Positions 1 to 7,077 of a DNA stretch of 17,646 nucleotides are shown here, piece by piece. Each line of letters opens with the position of its first letter. Position 1 is the first letter of the stretch. The notes under the pieces were generated by a model. The model made no database searches and had not been told where the DNA came from. It worked only from the letters and a program-made list of their open reading frames with translations. Source of the stretch: Sutterella parvirubra YIT 11816 (GTDB lineage Bacteria > Pseudomonadota > Gammaproteobacteria > Burkholderiales > Burkholderiaceae_F); contig NZ_JH604995.1 of the NCBI RefSeq assembly GCF_000250875.1, forward strand, positions 21,215-38,860. Reading direction: 5' to 3'. The position numbers and the translations under genes were made by a program.

Positions 1-91
1 CGTCGAGCGAAGCGTGGGCGACGTCGTCGGGCGACGTGAGGACGTGCGCCGCACCGAGGGCGGCGGTGAGGCGGTCGAGGGCTGCCGTCAT
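1..91 (-). CDS. N-terminus of probable FAD-linked oxidase (partial)
   Basis: Only the first 30 codons are in the window; the gene runs off the left edge. The peptide starts MTAALDRLTAALGAAHVLTS and continues PDDVAHASLD. This resembles the start of GlcD/Dld-type FAD-binding oxidases, where a short helix is followed by 'G..HVLT.P.D...' just before the FAD-binding PCMH domain. The ATG at 91 is preceded by GGAG five bases upstream, which supports the start. It lies downstream of adk on the same strand, but the adk terminator at 205-250 suggests separate transcription. The family call rests on about 20 residues and is tentative; that a coding region starts here is fairly likely. Confidence 0.45.
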   Translation of the reverse strand, partial: MTAALDRLTAALGAAHVLTSPDDVAHASLD

Positions 92-204
92 GGGGACTCC
101 GGGAAGGGGAGGAAAGGGGAGGACAAGGGTTGAGCGGGGAGCGGTCCGACGAGGATCCGTCCGGGCGTCCCTCAAGGATAAGGCGGTTGGCCGTTGAACG
201 TCGC

Positions 205-250
205 CCCGAAAACGAAAGAGGCCGGTTCGGCGTTCCGCCGTCCGGCCTCT
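205..250 (-). terminator. Rho-independent terminator of adk
   Basis: A 9-bp perfect stem (AGAGGCCGG at 217-225 with CCGGCCTCT at 242-250) is followed on the minus strand by TTCGTTTTC. It sits about 20 bases past the adk stop codon, so adk transcripts probably end here. Confidence 0.8.
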
Positions 251-269
251 CCGAGTCACGCGGAGGTGA

Positions 270-1010
<741 letters not shown>

Positions 1011-1012
1011 TC

Positions 1013-1018
1013 ATTGTA
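1013..1018 (-). promoter_or_regulatory. Predicted adk promoter, -10 element TACAAT
   Basis: The minus strand reads TACAAT, one mismatch from the sigma-70 -10 consensus, about 95 bases upstream of the adk start. No good -35 hexamer lies 16-18 bases upstream. A small GAGCC/GGCTC hairpin with a 4-base loop (about 975-988) would fall in the leader. The call rests on the -10 match and its position in the kdsB-adk gap. Confidence 0.5.
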
Positions 1019-1050
1019 GCGCCGGAGGGGGTTTTTCGCCCCTCGGGCGG

Positions 1051-1096
1051 TTTTGGGACGTTCGGCGTCGTCCGAACGACGCCCGACGCCCCAAAA
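1051..1096. repeat. Long inverted repeat between kdsB and adk
   Basis: Bases 1051-1071 and 1076-1096 form a nearly continuous 21-bp stem with a 4-base loop. The inner 8 bp (GGCGTCGT with ACGACGCC) are perfect; the outer arm has one true mismatch plus positions that pair as G-U in RNA of one strand or the other. The T-run lies on the 5' side and the A-run on the 3' side of the plus-strand stem, and neither strand has a U-tract following the hairpin. It is therefore not a standard intrinsic terminator. It lies just beyond the kdsB stop and could stabilise the kdsB mRNA end or assist Rho-dependent termination. Confidence 0.6.
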
Positions 1097-1109
1097 AGCG
1101 GGGTGAGGG

Positions 1110-1904
1110 TCAGTGCGCTTCCAAAGCCTTCCGTTTGGCCTTCTCCTCGCGGATGACGGCGCGCACGCGGTCCAAATCTTCCTGCGTGTCGACGCCGGCG
1201 GGGAGCGCCGCATCGAGCACCAATACCGCGATCCGCTCGCCGAAGTACATCGCGCGGAGCTGCTCCAGGCTCTCGGCCTCCTCGATCGGGGCCTGCGGGA
1301 GCGTGGGAAAGCGCTTCAGGAACCCCGCACGGTAGGCGTAGAGGCCGACGTGGTGAAGGGACGGGTGCCCCTCCGGCATCGAGCTCATGCCGTGCTTCCT
1401 GAAATGGTCGCGCGGCCAGGGCACGGGCGCGCGGGTGAAGGTCATCGCTTCGCCCTTGGCGTTCAGCTCCACCTTGACGACGTTCGGGTTCATGAACGAT
1501 TCGACGTCCCGGATCGGATGCGCGGCGGTCGCGATCGCGCACTCGGGGTGCGCTTCAAGGAGCTCCGCCACTTGGCCCACCACTTCGGGCGGAATCAGCG
1601 GTTCGTCCCCCTGGACGTTCACGATGATCGCGTCGTCCGGAAGCCCCATCATCTCGACGGCTTCCGACAAGCGGTCGGTGCCGGTCGGGTGCGACGCCTT
1701 CGTCATCAGGGCTTCGACGCCGTAGGCGCGACAGGCGTCGCAGATTGCTTCGTGGTCGGTCGCGACGACGACGCGCAGGGCGCCGGACTTGCGGGCCGCC
1801 TCGGCGACCCGCATCACCATCGGAACGCCTTCGATCGGGAGGAGAGGCTTTTCAGGAAGGCGCGTCGACTTCATGCGCGCCGGAATGATGACGGTGAAGC
1901 TCAT
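1110..1904 (-). CDS. kdsB: 3-deoxy-manno-octulosonate cytidylyltransferase (CMP-KDO synthetase)
   Basis: This enzyme activates KDO with CTP to CMP-KDO, the sugar donor for the LPS inner core, in the cytoplasm. At 264 residues it is slightly longer than the roughly 250 typical of the family because of a charged C-terminal tail (EEKAKRKALEAH). Visible motifs are the nucleotide-binding IIPARMKSTRLPEKPL at 6-21, TGTDR at 74-78, QGDEP at 98-102 and the NPNVVKV segment. The start ATG overlaps the stop of the upstream Trm112-like gene (ATGA). A strong GGAGG lies 7 bases upstream, inside that gene. Together with lpxK this makes a lipid A/KDO operon. Confidence 0.97.
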   Translation of the reverse strand: MSFTVIIPARMKSTRLPEKPLLPIEGVPMVMRVAEAARKSGALRVVVATDHEAICDACRAYGVEALMTKASHPTGTDRLSEAVEMMGLPDDAIIVNVQGDEPLIPPEVVGQVAELLEAHPECAIATAAHPIRDVESFMNPNVVKVELNAKGEAMTFTRAPVPWPRDHFRKHGMSSMPEGHPSLHHVGLYAYRAGFLKRFPTLPQAPIEEAESLEQLRAMYFGERIAVLVLDAALPAGVDTQEDLDRVRAVIREEKAKRKALEAH

Positions 1905-2119
1905 CGGGCTTCCTCCTTCGGCGTGGGGCGCTTCATCTTGGTGCGCTCTTCGTCGGTGAGCTGCCGGGCGTCCGCGCGGATCATCGAGGGGATGCCGTCG
2001 CGGACTTCAAACGCGAGCCCGCACGCGGGGCAGGCGAGCTCCTGACGGACGCCTTCGAGGGCGCGCAGCGTCCCCTTGCAGACGGGGCAGACGAGGTATT
2101 CGGGAATGATGGGCTTCAT
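1901..2119 (-). CDS. Trm112-family small zinc protein
   Basis: This 72-residue protein has two CxxC pairs (CPVC at 11-14 and CPAC at 30-33) that would bind one zinc. The following FEVRDGIPSMI is the family signature, as in E. coli YcaR. Bacterial members are found almost always beside lpxK and kdsB, and their exact role is unsettled. Eukaryotic Trm112 activates methyltransferases, but nothing here shows that function. The ATG at 2119 overlaps the lpxK stop and its TGA overlaps the kdsB ATG, so the three genes are probably translationally coupled. The C-terminal tail (TDEERTKMKRPTPKEEAR) is charged and probably flexible. Confidence 0.9.
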   Translation of the reverse strand: MKPIIPEYLVCPVCKGTLRALEGVRQELACPACGLAFEVRDGIPSMIRADARQLTDEERTKMKRPTPKEEAR

Positions 2120-3219
2120 GTTCTGTGTTCCGTGCCGTCGTCGTCGACGGTGTGGTCTTCCACCGGGTCGGCGTGGCGGCGCGTGTCGCGCCCCAACGTG
2201 GCCCAGGTGTCGTGAATGCGGTTCGAGACGAAGTCGATGAGGTAGCCGTCCAGCTTCACCTCCAACCCCACGACCCAGATGCGGGGGTCGTCGGCGATCG
2301 CGGGGATCCGGGCGCACTTCACGGCGTCCTTCCCCGTGATGAAGATGATGTCTTCCGACCGGCCCGCGAAGGGGTTTTCCGAGAAGTCGTAGTGGTCGCT
2401 CAAGGGAAGTTCCGCGCACTCGATGTCGTGCCCGCGGATCATCGCGAAGAAGCGTCCCGGCGCGGCGATCCCCGCCGCGGCGAGGGGTTTCCAGCGCTTT
2501 TCTTCGATCTCAGTGGAGAGCCGGTCGATGTCGGCGGTTTGGCCCGTCGAGAGCTGGGTGCAGGGCCCGAAGCAGGACGACGCGACGAAGCGCGGCGTGC
2601 GGGACGATACCGTCTCCGCGTTGGGGGTGTTCAAAACGATGGCGTCGACTTCGTCGAGCCTCGAGGGCGGCTCGCGAAGGGGCCCCGCCGGGAGCACCCA
2701 GCCGTTGCCGAGTCCCCGCGCGCCGATCACGGCGAGCTCGACGTCGCGCCCCAGCGCGTAGTGCTGAAGCCCGTCGTCGCTCACGATGACGTCGACCTCG
2801 GGGTGGAGTTCCAGAAGGCGGCGACCGGCTTCAAGGCGCTTACGTCCCACGACGACGGGCGCGCCCGTCTCGCGGGCGATGAGGAGGGGCTCGTCCCCGA
2901 CCTCCGTCGCCGCCGCGTCGGTGCGCACCTCGCGCACGCCCGCCTCTTCGCGGCCGAACCCGCGGGAGATGATCCCCGGGGTCCAGCCCCGGGCGGCGAG
3001 CTCGCGCACGAGCGCGATCGTCACCGGGGTCTTCCCCGTTCCGCCCACGTAGATGTTCCCCACCACGACGACCGGCACCGGAAGGCGCTCGGCGCGGGTG
3101 CGGCTGCGGCGCACGGCTGCGATGCCGCGAAAGACGAGGGAGAGCGGAGAGAGGAGACACGCCGCGGGACCGCGGCCGGCCCACATGCGGTGGACCCAAG
3201 CTTCAAGCCGGGCGCTCAT
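2116..3219 (-). CDS. lpxK: Tetraacyldisaccharide 4'-kinase
   Basis: LpxK phosphorylates the 4' position of the lipid A disaccharide precursor at the inner face of the cytoplasmic membrane. The protein has 367 residues, a normal to slightly long size. The N-terminal helix (about 1-35) is the usual membrane-associating segment. The Walker A motif GGTGKTP is at 59-65, after VVVGNIYV. ISRGFGR at 84-90 and the conserved SDDGLQH at 147-153 follow. Farther on are AAAGIAAPGRFF and LSDHYDF, both typical of the family. The C-terminus is acidic and histidine-rich. The ATG at 3219 has GAGG 7 bases upstream. The usual Burkholderiales neighbours exbB and exbD are missing upstream. Confidence 0.97.
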   Translation of the reverse strand: MSARLEAWVHRMWAGRGPAACLLSPLSLVFRGIAAVRRSRTRAERLPVPVVVVGNIYVGGTGKTPVTIALVRELAARGWTPGIISRGFGREEAGVREVRTDAAATEVGDEPLLIARETGAPVVVGRKRLEAGRRLLELHPEVDVIVSDDGLQHYALGRDVELAVIGARGLGNGWVLPAGPLREPPSRLDEVDAIVLNTPNAETVSSRTPRFVASSCFGPCTQLSTGQTADIDRLSTEIEEKRWKPLAAAGIAAPGRFFAMIRGHDIECAELPLSDHYDFSENPFAGRSEDIIFITGKDAVKCARIPAIADDPRIWVVGLEVKLDGYLIDFVSNRIHDTWATLGRDTRRHADPVEDHTVDDDGTEHRT

Positions 3220-3341
3220 CGGCGGACCTCACTGACGTCGTGGGTGCGGCGGAAGGCCGCCTGCGCGGAGCGCTTCAGGATGCGGGGGGATCGGAAGGAT
3301 CGTTGAGGAGGGTGGTCGTCGGAGGACATTGCCTGTGACAT
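3216..3341 (-). CDS. Possible 41-residue ORF overlapping the lpxK start (unknown)
   Basis: An ORF starts at ATG 3341, with a second in-frame ATG at 3329, and its TGA overlaps the lpxK ATG in the same ATGA arrangement used twice downstream. The product begins MSQAMSSDDHPPQRSFRSPR and ends RRTHDVSEVRR; it is basic and probably disordered, and I do not recognise it. There is no convincing ribosome binding site. It could be a real coupling peptide, the C-terminal remnant of a lost upstream gene, or chance. The overlap pattern is the main argument in favour. Confidence 0.3.
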   Translation of the reverse strand: MSQAMSSDDHPPQRSFRSPRILKRSAQAAFRRTHDVSEVRR

Positions 3342-4232
3342 TGCCGTCGAAAAACTTCAATCCGACAATGATAGGTCAAATCGGTTGGGGGTGCGCGCGG
3401 CGTTCGAACCCGATTTGAGCACGTCGGGCCCTCTTCAGACGCTTGCCCGGGCGCGCGGCCGAGACTTGTTCCCAACGTGTTCCCGTGCCTTTTTCGGTCA
3501 CCGGATTGCGCCGAGGTTCGTCCGGGGACCGGAGCGGACTGCGGCCCGAATAGATGTCCCTTCGGTCGGCGTTGATCCTGTGTGGAGAAGTTTTCAACGA
3601 AAAACCTTGGTGAAAACGCGTAGATGCGGCGCCGGCGACGATGTGTTGAAAACCCTGTGAACAACTCGGTTGACAACGTTCCAAAGTGCTTGACGCGAAA
3701 GGAAAAGGCTGTGGATTGCTGCATGGTGGATCCTTGGAATCGCTACGTATTCAAGGAATATCAAGGGGTTTCCGTTGTTTCCGGGGGCTCCCGCCCCAGT
3801 GGACGCTTCCGGTGGACAACCGCCGTGGAAAACCCCGCGGGTTTCTCACCGAGACCGTGAGTAACGGTGTTGATAAGTTCGTGGGCAACTTGGCAAGTCG
3901 TTGATTCGGTTGTGAAAAAGATCGTTGCCTAAAAAATAGGCAAACCCGGGGTTTTGTGGGAAAAGCCGTCGGAACCATGCCGGACACGCATCCGGGGTTC
4001 TTCTTGGAAATCAAGGGTTTGCGTCTTTTGGGGTCCGGATTCGTCCTCATGTGAACAACTTCCCCCGGCCGCAGGCCCTTTTCGGGGCGCCCCAACGGGG
4101 TTGAAGCTCTTTCCGACGCCCCGGTGACCGGTCTCGGAGGCGGTCCCGACGGAGGTTCCGGCGTAGGTCTTTCGACCCCTCCATCCGGCCCCCGCTAAAC
4201 TTTCACCCATCCGAATCAGAAGCGGAGATCTT
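3342..4232. other. Gene-free intergenic region between lpxK and xseA
   Basis: About 890 bases have no ORF with credible coding character on either strand; the open frames give arginine- and proline-rich low-complexity translations with no domain. I see no tRNA, tmRNA, SRP RNA or RNase P RNA signature. The right half holds the DnaA-box-like array described separately. Within it is a 7-bp perfect hairpin (TTGCCTA at 3925-3931, loop AAAAA, TAGGCAA at 3937-3943), an A/T-rich patch in GC-rich surroundings. A weak -10-like TAAACT at 4196-4201 precedes xseA. No clear promoter for the lpxK operon is visible. Confidence 0.7.
3581..4058 (+). other. Array of degenerate DnaA-box-like 9-mers (origin-like)
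   Basis: The plus strand holds repeated 9-mers resembling TGTGGATAA, the reverse complement of the DnaA box TTATCCACA. The best are TGTGGAGAA at 3581 and TGTTGATAA at 3868, each with one mismatch. Two-mismatch copies begin at 3644, 3656, 3710, 3811, 3824, 3911, 3955 and 4050; three-mismatch copies begin at 3668, 3856 and 3880. Two triplets (3644/3656/3668 and 3856/3868/3880) are spaced exactly 12 bp apart, as expected for head-to-tail protein binding. GATC occurs at 3574, 3729 and 3920, and an A/T-rich hairpin is at 3925-3943. Genes diverge on either side. No dnaA, dnaN, rpmH or parAB is in the window, so this could be an origin, a DnaA-titration site or another protein array. Confidence 0.4.
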
Positions 4233-6149
4233 TTGGCATCCCGCAGGGATTCCGCGTGGGTTCCGCCGCGATTCCTCCGGATCACGCCGGATCCCGCTTC
4301 ACACCTCCCCAACACCCAAGGACGGCAGATCAACGTGCCCAAGAACCCGACGGACGCCCGCAGTGGCGAAGACGACCTGACCGACGTGACCAACGTCACC
4401 GACGTCAACGACGCCGCCGATGCGGCCGACGACGATTCCCCGCTCGCGTCGGACGAGGCGGCGCTTCGCCGCGCCCGCCGCGAGGCGAGCCTCGCGCGCT
4501 TGGCCGCGGTGCGTGCGCGCCGCGGCACGGAGAGCCGTCCGGCGGCCGCCACCGCCATCCCGAGGCGCGAGTGGAGGACGACTCCTCCGCCCCCACCGCC
4601 CTCCTATTCCTCCTATCCGCCGCCCTTCGGCGGGCTGGATGAGTTCACGGGGCTTTGGCGGGATTCTTCCTCCCCGTTCGCAGCACCCTCCGGGATGCCC
4701 GGCACCACCCGCGGGACGCAGAAGCCCCTCACGGTGACCGAAGCGCTCACGCGCATCAAGAGTGCGGTGGCGGGGACGCTGATCGGCGTCTGGGTGACGG
4801 GCGAAGTGAGCGGGATGTTCCGCTCGGCGGCCGGACACGTCTACTTCAAGCTCAAAGACGCGACGGGGCTCGTCGCCTGCGTGGCGTTCGCCGGGGCGCT
4901 GCGCAAAAAGCCCGCCGACTTCCGCGACGGCGACGCGATCGAGGTGACGGGCCGCGCCGACGTCTATGCGCGCGGGGGCGACCTTCAGATCGTGGTCGAC
5001 AACTGGCGTCCGGCGGGGCTCGGAGAACGCTGGGAGGCGTTTCTGCGGCTCAAAGCCAAGCTCGAAGCCGAAGGGCTCTTCGACGACGCCCGGAAGAAGC
5101 GCCTCCCCGGCTTCGTGCGCAAGCTCGCGGTCGTGACGAGCGCGCAGGCCGCGGCCTGGAGCGACGTGCGCCGCACGCTCGCAAGGCGCACACCCTGGAT
5201 CCGCACGACGCTCTTTGAGACGCCCGTGCAGGGGGATACGGCCCCGGAAGGGATCGTGCGCGCCTTGGCAGCCGCCGACGCGGGCGGCTTCGACCTCGTG
5301 CTTCTTGTTCGCGGGGGCGGGGCGCCGGAAGATTTGGACGCCTACAACGACGAGCGGGTCGCACGGGCCTTGGCCGCGATGCGGACCCCGACCGTCACCG
5401 GCGTCGGGCACGAGTCCGACGTGACGATCGTCGACTTCGTCGCCGACCTGAGGGCGTCGACGCCGACGGCCGCCGCCGAATCGGTGGGGCCGGACCTGAG
5501 GCATTGGCTCACGCTTCTTGCGAGGCTCGACGCGACCCTGCAGGATGCGCTGAACCACAGTCTTCGCGACGCGATGCAGCGCACGGATCGTGCGGCCCTG
5601 ATGCTGGCGAGCCCTGAGACGGTGACGGGTCGGAGCGAACGCCGGATGCGGGAAGCCGAAGATAGGCTTCGTCGGCTTTTTGCCGACCGCACGGGGTTGC
5701 TCGACGCCCGGCTCGCGCACGCCGCGGAGCGGCTCGCAAGCCCCGACGCGGTCTTGGAAGCGAAGGCGAGGGCATTGGGGAGCGCCGCCGAGCGCCTCCG
5801 CGCGGCGGGCCTCACGGTCGTCTCGCAGCGGGAGACGGCGCTTCGCGCCGTCGCGCCGGTGCTCCCCGCCATCCTCCGGCAGCTGGACCTGTGGGAGCGC
5901 CGTTTGGACGACCTCTCGCAGACTCTCAAAGCGCTCGACCCTGACCGCCCGATGCGGGACGGTTGGACCCGCGCGGAGCGCGCGGGCGAGATCCTGACCC
6001 GCGCCGAAGGGCTTCGTCGGGACGACGAGCTGACGCTCCGCTTCGCGGACGGTTGGGCGCGCGTGCGCGTGGAAGAGGTGGGCCTCACGCCTGAGGGGAA
6101 CGGGAAGGACGACGGGGTTGGCGCCGGTCCTTCCGGCGGGAAAGCCTGA
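4233..6149 (+). CDS. xseA: Exodeoxyribonuclease VII large subunit
   Basis: This is the large subunit of exonuclease VII, which degrades single-stranded DNA with the small XseB subunit (not in this window). From the TTG at 4233 (GGAG 5 bases upstream) the protein has 638 residues against about 400-460 for the family. Conserved sequence begins only near residue 165 (PLTVTEALTRIKSAV). It runs through the OB-fold (about 165-258) and the catalytic domain, with VRGGGAPEDLDAYND at 359-373, GVGHESD at 390-396 and ADLRASTPTAAAE at 404-416. A long helical region and the C-terminal DGWTRAERAGEILTR segment follow. The extension is acidic (46-68), then arginine/alanine-rich helix (about 75-98), then proline-rich (118-131). 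A GTG at 4335 is an alternative start. It is followed by sodB, as in other Burkholderiales. Confidence 0.95.
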   Translation: MASRRDSAWVPPRFLRITPDPASHLPNTQGRQINVPKNPTDARSGEDDLTDVTNVTDVNDAADAADDDSPLASDEAALRRARREASLARLAAVRARRGTESRPAAATAIPRREWRTTPPPPPPSYSSYPPPFGGLDEFTGLWRDSSSPFAAPSGMPGTTRGTQKPLTVTEALTRIKSAVAGTLIGVWVTGEVSGMFRSAAGHVYFKLKDATGLVACVAFAGALRKKPADFRDGDAIEVTGRADVYARGGDLQIVVDNWRPAGLGERWEAFLRLKAKLEAEGLFDDARKKRLPGFVRKLAVVTSAQAAAWSDVRRTLARRTPWIRTTLFETPVQGDTAPEGIVRALAAADAGGFDLVLLVRGGGAPEDLDAYNDERVARALAAMRTPTVTGVGHESDVTIVDFVADLRASTPTAAAESVGPDLRHWLTLLARLDATLQDALNHSLRDAMQRTDRAALMLASPETVTGRSERRMREAEDRLRRLFADRTGLLDARLAHAAERLASPDAVLEAKARALGSAAERLRAAGLTVVSQRETALRAVAPVLPAILRQLDLWERRLDDLSQTLKALDPDRPMRDGWTRAERAGEILTRAEGLRRDDELTLRFADGWARVRVEEVGLTPEGNGKDDGVGAGPSGGKA

Positions 6150-6244
6150 TCGTTGAAACCCCGGCGCATCCGCCCGGAAAAAGGTGGATACGTTTGCGGA
6201 CGCGAAGTAGATCTTTCGGTGGATCCTATGAAGTTCTTCGGCGT

Positions 6245-6250
6245 GATAAT
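6245..6250 (+). promoter_or_regulatory. Predicted sodB promoter, -10 element GATAAT
   Basis: GATAAT differs by one base from the -10 consensus and lies about 40 bases upstream of the sodB ATG in the 139-base gap after xseA. The hexamer 17 bases upstream (GATCCT) is not a recognisable -35. No Fur box is evident. Confidence 0.4.
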
Positions 6251-6288
6251 CTCACCCTAACAACAATTCTTCTTCGGAGACCCATCCC

Positions 6289-6879
6289 ATGGCCCGTTTT
6301 GAACTTCCCGCGCTTCCCTATGCGCTCGACGCCCTCGAACCCTTCATGAGCCGCGAGACGCTCGAGTACCACTACGGCAAGCACCACCAGACGTACGTCA
6401 ACAACCTGAACGCCCTCACGGAAGGCACGCCCTTCGCTGAGAAGTCCCTCGAAGAGGTGGTGCGTTCCTCTGAAGGCGGCGTCTTCAACAACGCCGCGCA
6501 GGTTTGGAACCACGCCTTCTTCTGGCAGTCGATGAAGCCGCAGGGCGGCGGTCTCCCGTCGGGCGCGCTCCTCGCCGCCATCGAAGCCGCGTGGGGTTCG
6601 TTCGACGCCTTCAAGAAGGCGTTCTCCGACGCCGCCGCCGGCAACTTCGGTTCCGGCTGGACCTGGCTCGTGAAGAAGGCCGACGGCTCGCTCGCCATCG
6701 TCAACACGAGCAATGCCGGGACGCCGCTTACGATGGAAGGCGTCAAGCCCCTTCTCACGATCGACGTGTGGGAACATGCCTACTACGTCGACCACCGCAA
6801 CGCCCGTCCGAAGTTCATCGAAGCCTACTTCTCGAACCTCGTCAACTGGGCGTTCGCCGAAGCGAATTTCGCCGCCTGA
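6289..6879 (+). CDS. sodB: Iron superoxide dismutase
   Basis: This cytoplasmic enzyme converts superoxide to hydrogen peroxide and oxygen. The 196-residue length is normal. The metal ligands are visible: H28 in EYHYGKHH, H75 in VWNHAFFW, and D159 and H163 in DVWEHAYYVDHRN. The active-site glutamine lies in the N-terminal half (AAQVWNH, Q71), and NTSNAGTPLT occupies the segment where manganese enzymes carry their glutamine; both point to the iron form. There is no signal peptide. GGAGA lies 8 bases before the ATG. A strong terminator follows at 6936-6970. The xseA-sodB order is conserved in related bacteria, but the predicted promoter suggests independent expression. Confidence 0.97.
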   Translation: MARFELPALPYALDALEPFMSRETLEYHYGKHHQTYVNNLNALTEGTPFAEKSLEEVVRSSEGGVFNNAAQVWNHAFFWQSMKPQGGGLPSGALLAAIEAAWGSFDAFKKAFSDAAAGNFGSGWTWLVKKADGSLAIVNTSNAGTPLTMEGVKPLLTIDVWEHAYYVDHRNARPKFIEAYFSNLVNWAFAEANFAA

Positions 6880-6935
6880 TCAAGGGCGAAAAGCATGACC
6901 GGCCGCCGGGTCCGCCCGGCAGCCTGATGTCGATG

Positions 6936-6970
6936 CGGGGCGCGCACGAAAAGTGCGGCGCCCCGTTTTT
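6936..6970 (+). terminator. Rho-independent terminator of sodB
   Basis: CGGGGCGC plus GCAC (6936-6947) pairs with GTGC plus GCGCCCCG (6953-6965), with one bulged G and the loop GAAAA. TTTTT follows directly (6966-6970). It lies about 55 bases past the sodB stop. A smaller perfect hairpin (GCCGGG/CCCGGC, 6905-6920) precedes it. Confidence 0.9.
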
Positions 6971-6975
6971 ATAAT
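6970..6975 (+). promoter_or_regulatory. Consensus -10 TATAAT abutting the sodB terminator
   Basis: A perfect TATAAT begins on the last T of the sodB terminator U-tract and could drive the DUF2199-like gene (ATG at 7078). Any -35 would lie inside the terminator stem, where the sequence does not resemble TTGACA. A 6-bp hairpin (GGGCGC 7044-7049 with GCGCCC 7057-7062) sits in the leader just before the gene. Confidence 0.4.
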
Positions 6976-7077
6976 GAGCCTCCGGTCTGAAGCCGGGGCC
7001 TCGCCCCTCCAGTCCGCTTTTCTCCATTCCATCCCTTCAAAGAGGGCGCGCTTCCTGCGCCCGCCCGGACACCCGCC

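Noticed and set aside
1031..1054. Small CGCCC/GGGCG hairpin with a following T-run on the plus strand
   Set aside because: The stem is only 5 bp and no plus-strand gene ends nearby, so terminator function is not supported.
3385..3425. tRNA-like GTTCGAACC near 3400
   Set aside because: The arms next to the loop do not pair as a T-stem and no cloverleaf or acceptor stem can be built.
3385..3660. Plus-strand open frame in the same gap
   Set aside because: It shows no family resemblance, biased low-complexity composition and no start signal; open frames of this size are common in GC-rich DNA.
3275..3724. Long open frame on the minus strand across the lpxK-xseA gap
   Set aside because: The translation is rich in Arg, Pro, Ser and Thr without any domain or hydrophobic core, has no ribosome binding site, and overlaps the repeat array.
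6150..6190. GC hairpin after xseA followed by AAAAA
   Set aside because: On the plus strand the tract after the stem is A rather than T, and the stem has a bulge; it is not a convincing terminator.
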